A stretch of DNA of 64,000 nucleotides from assembly GCF_014699035.1 (NCBI RefSeq), contig NZ_JACXAA010000006.1:248001-312000 (forward strand), given 5' to 3'. This stretch comes from Spirosoma validum (GTDB lineage Bacteria; Bacteroidota; Bacteroidia; Cytophagales; Spirosomataceae). Each line of letters opens with the position of its first letter. Positions within the stretch are counted from its first letter, which is position 1. The notes beneath the pieces were generated by a model, which ran no database searches, had not been told where the DNA came from, and saw nothing but the letters and a program-made list of their open reading frames with translations. The position numbers and the translations under genes were made by a program. Positions 9,061 through 17,875 of this stretch are shown piece by piece.

Positions 9061-10656
9061 ATGACCTATAAATCATTCCTCCTGGCTACTAGCCTGCTTG
9101 GTCTGCCTCTTCTTAGTTTTGCCCAGGAAAAATTTGCGACCACTATTACGTCGGCCGATCTCGAAAAGCAACTACGTATTCTGGCGGCCGACGATATGGA
9201 AGGACGCGAAACCGGAACCCGTGGTCAGCGAAAAGCCGCTGAATACATTGCCAGTCAGTTTGCGGCTTACGGCCTGAAACCCATCGTTAAAACAGCTGAT
9301 GGCAAGCTCGATTATCAGCAACATTTTACGTTGTATAAGAAAACATGGGGCGATTTTTACGTGAGTGCGGGTGGCAAACGATTCGAGTATTTGAAAGATT
9401 TCGTAACGAATGGCCTGCTGAACCTTCCGACCGAAACCAACTATGAGACCGTATTTGTCGGTTATGGCATCAGCGAAGCTAGTTATGACGATTATGCCGG
9501 ACGCGACGTAACGGGCAAAGCGTTAGTGATGGCGGAGGGCGAACCTAAAACAGCTGATGGTAAAAGCAAGCTAAGCGGTACCAGCGAAGCGTCTAAGTGG
9601 GGAGGTCCGAACGGCTGGCGTGCTAAAAGTTTGCTGGCCAAGCAAAAAGGCGCCGGTCAGATTTTCATTATTTCGGCCGAGTCGGCAGAGGCATTCAAGA
9701 CCTTGCTTTCGCAGCGTGGCGCAATGCAACAGCGTTTTAATCGACTCAGTCTAAAACCAGGTGCTGAAAATGTAGGCTCGATGGGCATATTCCTCGTTAC
9801 GGCTGAAACAGGAGCGACTTTACTAAACACATCAACGGATGCGCTAAATCAGCTTACGACGTCACTTGCTCAAGCCGAAAAGCCAGTTTCATCGTCGCTA
9901 ACGGGCAGCCTCAGTGTAAAGGCGGAGCGGGTCGATGAGAAAACAGAGTCGTCGAACGTATTGGGCTTTCTGGAAGGCACCGATAAAAAAGATGAAGTAC
10001 TTATCGTTTCATCCCACTACGATCACATTGGCATTAGCCCTGATGGTCAGATCAATAATGGTGCTAACGACGATGGTTCTGGTACGGTATCTGTAATCGA
10101 AATCGCCCAGGCTTTCGCGCAGGCCAAAGCGGCTGGCAAAGGACCACGTCGGTCTGTTCTATTCCTGACCGTATCGGGAGAAGAAAAAGGTCTGTTAGGC
10201 TCGGAATATTATGCCGACATGAGCCCGGTGATACCACTGGATAAAACCGTCGGTGATTTGAACATCGACATGGTAGGCCGTGTTGATGACCTGCATCAGG
10301 GCAAATCGGATAACTATATCTACGTAATCGGCTCCGATAAGCTATCGTCTGAACTTCATAAAATCAGCGAAGCCGCGAACCAGACTTACACGAAGATGGA
10401 GCTGGATTACAAGTACAACGACCCGAAAGACCCCGAACGGATTTATTACCGCTCAGACCATTACAACTTCGCGAAACACAATATTCCCATTATTTTCTAT
10501 TTCAATGGGCTGCATGCTGACTACCACAAACCCACTGACGACGCCGAAAAAATCGATTTCAAACTGGCCGAACGTAGCGCCCGATTGGTCTTCTATACAG
10601 CCTGGGATATCGCCAACCGAGACCAGCGATTAGTGGTTGATAGTCACAAGCAGTAA
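9061..10656 (+). CDS. Secreted M28-family zinc aminopeptidase with PA-domain insert
   Basis: The protein has 531 residues. A signal peptide covers about residues 1-21 (cleavage after LLSFA, before QEKF). The M28 two-zinc ligands are visible in order: His in SSHYDHIG (about 318), Asp in NGANDDGSG (about 336), Glu pair in SGEEKGLLGSEYY (about 372), Asp in NIDMVGR (about 401) and His in HADYHKPTDD (about 487). Residues of about 130-280 form the protease-associated insertion. The family removes N-terminal residues from peptides, here in the periplasm or outside the cell. The gene appears monocistronic and no promoter was recognised in the 92 bp upstream. Confidence 0.92.
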   Translation: MTYKSFLLATSLLGLPLLSFAQEKFATTITSADLEKQLRILAADDMEGRETGTRGQRKAAEYIASQFAAYGLKPIVKTADGKLDYQQHFTLYKKTWGDFYVSAGGKRFEYLKDFVTNGLLNLPTETNYETVFVGYGISEASYDDYAGRDVTGKALVMAEGEPKTADGKSKLSGTSEASKWGGPNGWRAKSLLAKQKGAGQIFIISAESAEAFKTLLSQRGAMQQRFNRLSLKPGAENVGSMGIFLVTAETGATLLNTSTDALNQLTTSLAQAEKPVSSSLTGSLSVKAERVDEKTESSNVLGFLEGTDKKDEVLIVSSHYDHIGISPDGQINNGANDDGSGTVSVIEIAQAFAQAKAAGKGPRRSVLFLTVSGEEKGLLGSEYYADMSPVIPLDKTVGDLNIDMVGRVDDLHQGKSDNYIYVIGSDKLSSELHKISEAANQTYTKMELDYKYNDPKDPERIYYRSDHYNFAKHNIPIIFYFNGLHADYHKPTDDAEKIDFKLAERSARLVFYTAWDIANRDQRLVVDSHKQ

Positions 10657-10766
10657 GTGAAAGTTTAGCTGTAACTCGCAATAAGCACGAATACTAGCAG
10701 CTCACTACCACTTACTAAAACACAGGCACCATTGCCTGATGAATTTCGTTAGCTTTATAATCATGT

Positions 10767-10810
10767 CGGGAGAGAGCCAGCAAACGTTACTAGTTGCCAG
10801 CTCTCTCCCG
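10767..10810 (+). promoter_or_regulatory. Hairpin just upstream of the ArsR-type gene (operator or terminator)
   Basis: Perfect 11-bp arms (CGGGAGAGAGC at 10767-10777, GCTCTCTCCCG at 10800-10810) enclose a second short stem, GCAA/TTGC at 10780-10783 and 10794-10797. The structure ends 17 bp before the regulator ATG at 10828 and has no T-run. It could be an operator bound by the regulator, a leader hairpin, or a weak terminator for the peptidase gene 110 bp upstream. Confidence 0.5.
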
Positions 10811-10827
10811 CAGAACGTCAAGTGATC

Positions 10828-11097
10828 ATGGACTGTAAATTCATCGAAAAAGCGACTGGTGCTATTGCTGATAAATCACGGTTGTCAATTCTTATCGAAT
10901 TGGCGAAAAAAGAGTCGTTGACCAATGCCGACGTAATGGAATTGGTGGGCTTATCGCAACCTTGCGTTTCACACCATATTAAGCTACTGATAGATAGCGG
11001 CTTAGTAAACTCAACTAAGGACGGGCGCACGGCTCATCTCCGTATAAATAAAGAGGCTATGCAACAGTTAACCTCCTTTCTGGAGGCATTGGGCTAA
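10828..11097 (+). CDS. ArsR-family winged-helix regulator
   Basis: The protein has 89 residues, short but complete for a single ArsR domain. The recognition region reads TNADVMELVGLSQPCVSHHI, followed by the wing KLLIDSGLVNSTKDGRTAHLR. ATG 10828 is chosen; a GTG six bases upstream (10822) is an alternative adding two residues. Only one Cys (in SQPC) is visible in the helix-turn-helix region and no CxCxx metal site is seen, so metal sensing is not supported. The gene lies 102 bp upstream of an Old Yellow Enzyme gene on the same strand, making it the obvious candidate regulator of that reductase and of itself. Confidence 0.85.
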   Translation: MDCKFIEKATGAIADKSRLSILIELAKKESLTNADVMELVGLSQPCVSHHIKLLIDSGLVNSTKDGRTAHLRINKEAMQQLTSFLEALG

Positions 11098-11159
11098 TTA
11101 TTTTAATTAATCCATCCAAACTTTTAAATATATGGATTTGTTAGCAGAATGGATTTAAG

Positions 11160-11177
11160 GCAAAGCGAAAGCTTTGC
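11160..11177 (+). promoter_or_regulatory. Leader hairpin with GAAA tetraloop
   Basis: GCAAAGC (11160-11166), loop GAAA, GCTTTGC (11171-11177). This stable little stem sits 22 bp before the reductase ATG. Upstream, AATCCAT (11108-11114) and ATGGATT (11134-11140, repeated near 11150) form an inverted pair that could be the ArsR-type operator. Both assignments are inferences. Confidence 0.4.
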
Positions 11178-11199
11178 TCACAAATAAAACTGCTAAATA

Positions 11200-12306
11200 A
11201 TGGCCCAGAAACTGTTTTCAGAAGCTACCCTCGGCGCTCTAACGCTCGCCAACCACATCGTCATGGCTCCAATGACCCGGAGCCGCGCGATTGGTAACAT
11301 TCCTAACGACATGATCGCTGAATATTACGCTCAACGGGCATCAGCGGGTCTGATTATTACGGAAGGAACATCCCCTTCGCCCAATGGACTTGGTTACGCT
11401 CGAATACCTGGTCTTTATAACGACGAACAAATTGAAGGCTGGAAAAAAGTCACATCCGCTGTACACGACAAGGGCAGTAAGATTTTTGTTCAGCTCATGC
11501 ATACAGGCCGTATTTCTCATGGAGCCAATATGCCCGCAGGAGCCCAGATTCTGGCGCCTTCATCCGTAGCGGCCGCTGGTAATATGTGGACAGATTCTGA
11601 AGGCCTGGTGCCAAATGCGACTCCACGCGAGATGACGACTGCCGACGTTAAAGAAGCGATACAAGAGTTTGTTCAAGCCGCTAAGAATGCTGTAGAAGCT
11701 GGCTTCGATGGGATTGAATTACATGGTGCCAACGGCTATCTAATTGAGCAGTTTCTGAGCGATCGCAGCAATCAACGTACAGATGAATACGGTGGCTCTG
11801 TCGAAAACCGGGCTCGTTTTTTACTTGAAATCGTTGAAGGTTCAATTGCTGCCATTGGTGCGGATAAAGTAGGGCTGCGTTTATCACCTTTCGGAGCCGC
11901 AGGCGATCTGCTACCTCATGCAGATGATACGCACGACTTATACGTCTATCTAACCAGCCAGCTTGACCAATTAGGTGTAGTCTATCTGCACTTAGTAGAT
12001 CACTCAGGTATGGGTGCCCCCGCTGTACCGACGGCTACCGTTGATGCCATTCGGGAAACGTTTACAGGAACGCTGATTCTCTGTGGCAGTTACAACGTGG
12101 AGCGGGCTGAAGCTGACCTTGAAAGCGGGAAGGCAGACTTAGTGGCCTTTGGTCGCCCATTTATTGCTAACCCTGACTTGGTCGAACGGCTGGAAACAGG
12201 GGCGGAATTAGCTCAACTTGACCCAGCTACACTTTATGCTGGTGGTCCGAAGGGTTTTGAACAAGGATATATCGATTATCCCGCTTTAGCGGAAGCCCAG
12301 GCATAG
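11200..12306 (+). CDS. Alkene reductase, Old Yellow Enzyme family
   Basis: The 368-residue protein is an FMN-dependent TIM-barrel reductase of NemA/OYE type. Visible blocks are VMAPMTRSRA (about 22-31), GLIITEGTSPSPNG (about 50-63), IFVQLMHTGRISH (about 98-110), the substrate-site GFDGIELHGANGYLIEQFL near 168-186 and DLVAFGRPFIANPDLVERL near 310-328. The family reduces activated C=C bonds with NADPH. Its proximity to the ArsR-type gene suggests induction by electrophiles, though no inducer can be read from sequence. A 52-bp perfect palindrome follows its stop. Confidence 0.93.
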   Translation: MAQKLFSEATLGALTLANHIVMAPMTRSRAIGNIPNDMIAEYYAQRASAGLIITEGTSPSPNGLGYARIPGLYNDEQIEGWKKVTSAVHDKGSKIFVQLMHTGRISHGANMPAGAQILAPSSVAAAGNMWTDSEGLVPNATPREMTTADVKEAIQEFVQAAKNAVEAGFDGIELHGANGYLIEQFLSDRSNQRTDEYGGSVENRARFLLEIVEGSIAAIGADKVGLRLSPFGAAGDLLPHADDTHDLYVYLTSQLDQLGVVYLHLVDHSGMGAPAVPTATVDAIRETFTGTLILCGSYNVERAEADLESGKADLVAFGRPFIANPDLVERLETGAELAQLDPATLYAGGPKGFEQGYIDYPALAEAQA

Positions 12307-12321
12307 CGCTTACTTATCGAA

Positions 12322-12373
12322 TTATACAGAGATGCCCGTAACGATACGTATCGTTACGGGCATCTCTGTATAA
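12322..12373. terminator. 52-bp perfect palindrome between convergent genes
   Basis: Bases 12322-12347 and 12348-12373 are exact reverse complements with no spacer; the centre reads AACGATACGTATCGTT. It lies between the ends of the reductase (+) and amidohydrolase (-) genes, as expected of a bidirectional terminator, but there is no long T-run on either side. Confidence 0.7.
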
Positions 12374-12399
12374 CCTAGTCTTGTTTTGAATGCTATAGA

Positions 12400-14028
12400 T
12401 CAATTCTTCCCGCCTGACACTTTACCTGGTTTTGGCGTTACACCCGGCTGGGTTATTTCAAAATTTTCTTTCTGCTTAGCATCAGCCACTAACTTCCGCA
12501 CATCAGCCAGAAGTTTTTTAGCGTCATACACAACTCCGTCTTTCACCGTATACGTAACGCCCCCAACGCGTTCCACCTCATTTTTTTCATTCAGATGAAT
12601 GGCACCCGTTCCATAAAGCACTTTCAGATTCGCTAGTGGGTTTTGGTCCACGATGACGAAATCAGCCAGTTTACCAACTTCAACGGAGCCAATTTGATCA
12701 GCCATGCCAAGCGCTTCGGCGCCTTTTAACGTAGCAGCCCGAATCACTTCGAGCGGATGGAAACCTGCTTCGCGAAGAAGCTCAAGTTCGCGGATATAGG
12801 CAAAGCCATAAAGCTGGTAGATGAAGCCTGAATCAGAGCCCGCCGTAACACGTCCACCCCGGTTTTTGTATTCATTGATGAACTCCATCCAGAGCTGGTA
12901 GTTTTTTTTCCAGGCCACTTCCTGCTCTGTTCCCCAGGAATGCCAGTACGAACCGTGCGACATGCGGCTGGGTCCATAAAACCGCCAAAGACTCGGCATG
13001 GTGTATTCATCGTGCCACTCAGCTCGTCTGGCCAGCATCAGTTCACGGTTGGCTTCGTATATATTGAAGGTTGGATCAAGGGTAAAATCTAAGGCGATAA
13101 GCTCGCCCATAACTTTATTCCATCGGTCCGATCCAGGTTTAGCGGCCTGTTGCCACAGATTACCGGCCTCTTCAAAGCGATTTTGCTCGTTGTTGTAGTT
13201 ATACGTAGCGGGATAATTCTGGACTGTTTTGTTGTCGAACAAAGCTTCTGGAAGTCCATACCAGTGTTCGAGTGAAGTCAGTCCCGCTTTTGCCGTAGCT
13301 AAAGCGTTCATCCGAGCAACCTCTAACTGCGCATGATGACAGGCCGACCGTAATCCAAGCTTTTTGTTTTCTTCCAGAGCCGCCCGAAAAACGGTAGGTT
13401 CTGCGCCGAAGAACTTAATCCCATCGGCTCCCCGTTTGGCATTCTGTTGTACCCAGGCGCGTGCCTGTTCGGGCGTACTGATGGGCTCTTTGGCACCCTG
13501 CCCAAATACCGTATAGGCTTTAATACGTGGGGCTACTATTTCGTTACGTTCACTTTTGGTCCGGTGTTCAAGTACCCAATCGAGACCATTCCCGCATGAC
13601 GGATCGCGAATCGTTGTGATGCCATGACCAAGCCACAGTTTAAATACATACTCCGCATTAGCCCCCTGGGCCTGGCCGCCAATATGCCCATGCATGTCCA
13701 CAAAGCCAGGCATTAGATACATGCCTTCGCAATTCAATTCTTTATCCTCGGAACCTGCTTTCGGGCGATTTTTCGCGTCAATTGGAACACCCGGATAGCC
13801 AACCTGTTTAATCTGAGTAATGCGATTTTTTTCGACCACAATATCCATTGGTCCAACCGGTGGCGCACCCGTGCTGTTAATCAACGTAACACCCCGAATG
13901 ATGAGTTTTCCGTACGGACCATCACCTTCCTTTCGTGGTGGCGCTTTCTCAACCTGAGCGATTAGTGAGTGGAAGATGCAGATTGAGAAGTAAAAAATAA
14001 AGAGAATTCGGTTGTAGAAACGAGTCAT
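12400..14028 (-). CDS. Secreted amidohydrolase-superfamily protein
   Basis: The 542-residue protein has a hydrophobic signal sequence (about 1-24, ending SLIAQ). The composite TIM-barrel amidohydrolase features follow: KLIIRGVTLINSTG, the metal motif PGFVDMHGHIGG (HxH near 112-114), HHAQLEVARMNALATAKAG, LEHWYG, and the late Asp in TAGSDSGF. The C-terminal strand is GSVEVGKLADFVIVDQNPL. This is the imidazolonepropionase/dipeptidase-like branch; the substrate is unknown and a periplasmic role is inferred from the signal. A short Gly/Lys/Pro-rich tail ends the protein. It is divergent from the lipoprotein gene at 14137. Confidence 0.88.
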   Translation of the reverse strand: MTRFYNRILFIFYFSICIFHSLIAQVEKAPPRKEGDGPYGKLIIRGVTLINSTGAPPVGPMDIVVEKNRITQIKQVGYPGVPIDAKNRPKAGSEDKELNCEGMYLMPGFVDMHGHIGGQAQGANAEYVFKLWLGHGITTIRDPSCGNGLDWVLEHRTKSERNEIVAPRIKAYTVFGQGAKEPISTPEQARAWVQQNAKRGADGIKFFGAEPTVFRAALEENKKLGLRSACHHAQLEVARMNALATAKAGLTSLEHWYGLPEALFDNKTVQNYPATYNYNNEQNRFEEAGNLWQQAAKPGSDRWNKVMGELIALDFTLDPTFNIYEANRELMLARRAEWHDEYTMPSLWRFYGPSRMSHGSYWHSWGTEQEVAWKKNYQLWMEFINEYKNRGGRVTAGSDSGFIYQLYGFAYIRELELLREAGFHPLEVIRAATLKGAEALGMADQIGSVEVGKLADFVIVDQNPLANLKVLYGTGAIHLNEKNEVERVGGVTYTVKDGVVYDAKKLLADVRKLVADAKQKENFEITQPGVTPKPGKVSGGKN

Positions 14029-14136
14029 GAGCAGGAAGTTGGCAGGTTAAATAGTTGTAAGATAAGCGAATCTGCCGGATTTTTGCATCCTAACCCGACT
14101 AACAGCCAGGTATTCTGCGTTTGTCAATAAATACTT

Positions 14137-14901
14137 ATGATAAAATACATTACTCTTTTCGCTTTACTTCTTCTGGCTGCCTGCTCGGGCAGTAGCGACA
14201 AATCGAAACAAACGACCGACGACCCTGTTTATACGCTGATCTTTATCGATAAAACACGTAGTGTTAACGTTAATAAAGCCTTTGTCGCTCAGAAATACCA
14301 ACAGGCAATAACAGACATTATTGAACAGAACATCCGACAGAAAGGCGATAAACTGGACGTTTATTTTATCCACGAAAACACGTCTAAAGCGCGCGCGCTG
14401 AACGTAACAGTACGTACTGAAATGGAGGATGTGTCAGCCGCAAGCCCCACCGACCGGGAGGCCGCCGAAACGGAATTCAACCTGACCTTAACGCGCGAAA
14501 AAGCCCAAATTCGCCAACGTGTCTTGCAGCAGTTAGTCGCGCAGAATGCTGGCTCATCGAACCAGGAAACCGACATTTGGGCCAGCCTTCCCGTTATCCA
14601 GAGAGCGAACGAGTCGGGAGTAACCGTAAAAGTGTATTACCTCAGCGACATGATCGAGAGCGTTAAGGGCACTGCTCGCCGGGATTTTCAGGTGAAATCG
14701 CCTAAAGACAATACGCAGGCCGATGAGTGGGCTAAAGCCGACGCGAAGCAACTAAAACGCTACGTTATCGGTAGCCCCGACATTACGATGATTTTGCCGT
14801 TTGAGCCGAACGCATCCGTTAAAGAAAATAATCCGGCGGTTACTCAGTACTGGCAAACTTTATTTTCTGAATTGGGCGCGGGTAACGTAGCAGAAGAATG
14901 A
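14137..14901 (+). CDS. Lipoprotein of unknown function
   Basis: A 254-residue protein with a lipoprotein signal LLLLAACSGSS (Cys at residue 16). The mature part begins with a beta-strand followed by FIDKTRSVN, which resembles the start of a von Willebrand A-type fold (DxTxS) in divergent form, and later YLSDMIES. A VWA-like fold is a guess; the MIDAS signature is not intact. The middle is rich in Glu, Lys and Gln. No operon partner: the neighbours are divergent and convergent. Confidence 0.7.
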   Translation: MIKYITLFALLLLAACSGSSDKSKQTTDDPVYTLIFIDKTRSVNVNKAFVAQKYQQAITDIIEQNIRQKGDKLDVYFIHENTSKARALNVTVRTEMEDVSAASPTDREAAETEFNLTLTREKAQIRQRVLQQLVAQNAGSSNQETDIWASLPVIQRANESGVTVKVYYLSDMIESVKGTARRDFQVKSPKDNTQADEWAKADAKQLKRYVIGSPDITMILPFEPNASVKENNPAVTQYWQTLFSELGAGNVAEE

Positions 14902-14922
14902 TGTCAGGGGAATGACATCATT
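14897..14922. terminator. Small hairpin over the lipoprotein stop codon
   Basis: Perfect 10-bp arms, AATGATGTCA (14897-14906) and TGACATCATT (14913-14922), with loop GGGGAA. The stem includes the TGA stop of the lipoprotein gene. No T-run follows, so termination is only possible, not shown. Confidence 0.45.
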
Positions 14923-15007
14923 GATCACGTAAACACCCTCTATTCTGAGATTTTCAGGTCGATAGGTTCTTACCAGAAATCAACCGGCTCTCAACTTATC
15001 CACTACG

Positions 15008-15892
15008 TTAACTGTCTACAGGCGCGGGCACGCCTGCTGGGATCTCGAAATGATACCCTTCCGAAAAGCCGGTAAAATCTTTTTTCAGACAGTATGAGGT
15101 TAAATATAGTCCATCTCCATCGCGACGAACGGAGAGGTAATGAAACATCGGTTTATATTCTGTCGCCAGATCAGGCAGGCGAGTTGGCGATACGTTCAGC
15201 GGTTGGCGAAGCCCCCCTCCTCCCCCAATGACAAGAAACGTCTTACCGTCAAATTCATATCGCTCGAAGGCATGCGAATGTCCAGTAATAAACAGTCTGG
15301 CTTTCTGACACTTAGCATAGGGTGGCACAAACCGTTGCTGCACTAATTTCGATGAACCAACCAGCTTACTGTTCGAGTAAGGGGCATGATGGCAGGTTAC
15401 AATTACAACCTTTATTTCCGGATCAGTATCCAGCTCATCCAGCGTTTCCTGGTACCAGGTTTGCTGCTTAACTAAATCAGCTGCTGAAAGCGTACTGAAA
15501 TTGGAGTTTAGCATAACAACAGCAATAGAATCCGTTGTTTTAACGTAGCCAGTTGGGCTATGCTCCGGAAATCGTTTCTGAAAATTACGGGCTCCTTTTC
15601 GGGGGCGCCCCATTACGTCATGATTGCCCATAATGGCATAGACCGCTGTGCTAACTTCCGTGCATTTCAGCAGAAACTGATCAATCAGCCGCCATTTGTT
15701 ATTCCGATAACCCAGCGAGACAATATCACCCAGCCAATAAAGCACCGCCGGGCGTATACGTAAAATTTCAGCAAAGATGGCTTGTGTCGCTTTTGTGTTC
15801 TGGTGAGTACGTAGCACTAATTTCTCGACCCACATGGGAGCCTGTGTATCACTCAAAAACAGAATCTCCCGCTTGTTATTATCTTGTTCCAT
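15008..15892 (-). CDS. Calcineurin-like metallophosphoesterase
   Basis: The 294-residue protein carries the five metallophosphoesterase blocks in order: LFLSDTQAP (about 11-19, DxQ in place of DxH), YWLGDIVSLG (about 51-60), IMGNHDVMGR (about 90-99), VTCHHAP (about 163-169) and FITGHSHAFERY (about 200-211). There is no signal peptide, so it is probably cytoplasmic. The substrate class (nucleotide, protein phosphatase or phosphodiester) cannot be read. The DxQ variation in block I is typical of some purple-acid-phosphatase-like members. It is flanked by a convergent lipoprotein and a same-strand envelope operon 50 bp upstream. Confidence 0.87.
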   Translation of the reverse strand: MEQDNNKREILFLSDTQAPMWVEKLVLRTHQNTKATQAIFAEILRIRPAVLYWLGDIVSLGYRNNKWRLIDQFLLKCTEVSTAVYAIMGNHDVMGRPRKGARNFQKRFPEHSPTGYVKTTDSIAVVMLNSNFSTLSAADLVKQQTWYQETLDELDTDPEIKVVIVTCHHAPYSNSKLVGSSKLVQQRFVPPYAKCQKARLFITGHSHAFERYEFDGKTFLVIGGGGGLRQPLNVSPTRLPDLATEYKPMFHYLSVRRDGDGLYLTSYCLKKDFTGFSEGYHFEIPAGVPAPVDS

Positions 15893-15942
15893 ACCGTTGC
15901 CGCTCTACGTACTTTTTTTATATCTTATTTCTAACTCTTGAT

Positions 15943-16602
15943 TTACCAGGAAAATGCTCGCCAAACCAGTTGAACTTCAGCCGTGAAAGCGGCATTTTCC
16001 GCAGCCACGGCATCGTACCACTTCAGTTCACCCGCTACCCGCAAACGCCGACCAATGGGTTGTGTATAAGAACCCGCTGCCATCCAGCCTAAACTGTTCG
16101 TATTGGTTAGTACAGTACCCAAATAATCTAATCGTGAGTGATTTAGATAAACCCCCGTTCCAACTGTCGCAGCAAATCGTCGGGCTATACTCCGTTCTGT
16201 ACCACTCAACCAGGCCATAGGCATTGAAAACACCAACAAAATCGGCACAAGCGATACATATACATGCGCTGGCTCTCCCGATACGTGTCCACGGTAACTG
16301 TACATGGTTGTCCAACCCGTTTCGAGTCCTATCCGCAGCCGATGGTCAGGATACCACATCATTCGAAGCGTTGCCGGAACCCCAAATCGGCTAACGTGCG
16401 TCTGCTCCAGAGCTGCCGGTACGCCAAGATGGGTTGAATAGAAGGATAAGCCACTGCCTACCGTCATCACAAAATTATACGGTCCACGCGGTGGCGGAGT
16501 GAGCTGAACGGTATCCGTACGCTGGACAGACTGAGCATTGGCGACCGATCTACTAATGAGCAGACAGGTGATCCAGACTAATATGCGTAAATGAATCATC
16601 AT
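15943..16602 (-). CDS. Exported protein of unknown function, probable outer-membrane barrel
   Basis: The 219-residue protein starts at the ATG ATG pair at 16602, one base after the upstream TAG. A longer reading to 16686 would overlap the preceding gene by over 80 bp and bury the signal peptide. A signal peptide (about 1-22, ending SVANA) precedes strands with alternating polarity such as RLRIGLETGWTTMYSY and a C-terminal aromatic residue (AFSW), the pattern of a small outer-membrane beta-barrel. It is the third gene of the operon with the GDPD lipoprotein. Function unknown. Confidence 0.7.
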   Translation of the reverse strand: MMIHLRILVWITCLLISRSVANAQSVQRTDTVQLTPPPRGPYNFVMTVGSGLSFYSTHLGVPAALEQTHVSRFGVPATLRMMWYPDHRLRIGLETGWTTMYSYRGHVSGEPAHVYVSLVPILLVFSMPMAWLSGTERSIARRFAATVGTGVYLNHSRLDYLGTVLTNTNSLGWMAAGSYTQPIGRRLRVAGELKWYDAVAAENAAFTAEVQLVWRAFSW

Positions 16603-16603
16603 A

Positions 16604-17875
16604 CTATTGCTGTTCGCTATAGTGGTAGTAGGCAACAACCGACGAATAATTAGACAGGATTCCATCGAAATTGTTCTGACTAACAAATTCCTGGATAAAC
16701 TTCGGCTCGTCGAGTGTCCAGACGAATACCGTTGTTCCCTCGGCTTTCATCGCTAAGACTTCCTGTGTTTGCGGGCCAAGCGTCCAGCGAGGGGCCCAAA
16801 TACGAGCGCCTAAACTTCGGGTGATAGCCGTATCCAGTTCGCACAGAATCGGTGTATTATCTTTATTTGCTAAGGCTTTGTATTGATCTACAGCCTCTGT
16901 AGTGGGTAATCCGATGATAATTCGCAGGTTACGTCGGTTCAGAATAGCCTTCTGGCGATACTTCTGCTGAATAGCCTGTACCTTATCCATTGGCCCAATG
17001 TATTTGGTATCGAGCCAGACCAAACTGAGTGACGTATTCGTCACAACGGTTTCGAGTGCTTCTTCCAGCGTTGGAATTTTTTCGCCGTTCACCAGCCTGA
17101 CGAGCGTATTCAACTGTTCATACGTGTAATTCTCGATAGGCCCGGTTAGGCCATTTTTCTGAATAAGCCGTAGATTCAGCGCATTATCGTGATACAAAAT
17201 AGGAACGCCATCTTTCGTATAGCGCACATCGATCTCAATCCCGGTTGCTCCTAATCGTGAAGCCAGTTTGATCATCTCGACCGAATTTTCAGAGACGGGC
17301 AGTAAATCAGATGTTCGTCCCCCGCTTCGGTGAGCCATGATAGAGAAGGGCCTCGAGTTCAGCGGACGACGATACGTAAGCGTCAGCTTCTGCGTCGGCG
17401 ATGCTTTGTCATTACTATATAAACCCTCCAGCACAAGCGTATCTGCGGTTTCCAGCTTGTTGGTGTCATAAACTTGTAATCTACCGTTGTGCTTGGATTT
17501 CACCGTCAATTGAACCAGACCTGTCGACGTATTCACTAATTTTCGCCAATATCCATTTAGTACCAGACTATCAGCCTTAGGATTTCCTTCCAGATTGAAG
17601 TAACCAGCATCTGTTCCCGTAAAAATGGAAAGGTAATGATTCGTATCGGCCCCATTGAGCAGGTATGTCCACTTTAATACCACCTGACCACCGAATTGAC
17701 CCGCACCATCCGAAACGGCATAAACACCCTCCATACTCTGCCGAACTGAAGGGACAAAATGACCAGCACCGGGTGTGTTATTGAAGGCATAGGGCACCGG
17801 CGCTTCATAATTCTTCCGGCAACTGCCAGTCAGTATGAGTAGTACACCCAGCAAAAAATAGATAACCGATTTCAC
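16604..17875 (-). CDS. Glycerophosphodiester phosphodiesterase family lipoprotein
   Basis: A 423-residue protein. The start is GTG at 17875, in a GTGA overlap with the upstream gene. The lipobox LILTGSC puts the lipidated Cys at about residue 19. An N-terminal domain of about 150 residues of unknown type precedes the GDPD TIM barrel: IMAHRSGGRTSD near 179-190, ENSVEMI near 198, GIEIDVRYTKDGVPILYHD near 215-233 and LVWLDTKYI. The substrate is probably a glycerophosphodiester from phospholipid breakdown, at the cell envelope. It lies between two genes for exported barrel-like proteins, so the operon looks like an envelope lipid-turnover unit (inference). Confidence 0.87.
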   Translation of the reverse strand: MKSVIYFLLGVLLILTGSCRKNYEAPVPYAFNNTPGAGHFVPSVRQSMEGVYAVSDGAGQFGGQVVLKWTYLLNGADTNHYLSIFTGTDAGYFNLEGNPKADSLVLNGYWRKLVNTSTGLVQLTVKSKHNGRLQVYDTNKLETADTLVLEGLYSNDKASPTQKLTLTYRRPLNSRPFSIMAHRSGGRTSDLLPVSENSVEMIKLASRLGATGIEIDVRYTKDGVPILYHDNALNLRLIQKNGLTGPIENYTYEQLNTLVRLVNGEKIPTLEEALETVVTNTSLSLVWLDTKYIGPMDKVQAIQQKYRQKAILNRRNLRIIIGLPTTEAVDQYKALANKDNTPILCELDTAITRSLGARIWAPRWTLGPQTQEVLAMKAEGTTVFVWTLDEPKFIQEFVSQNNFDGILSNYSSVVAYYHYSEQQ

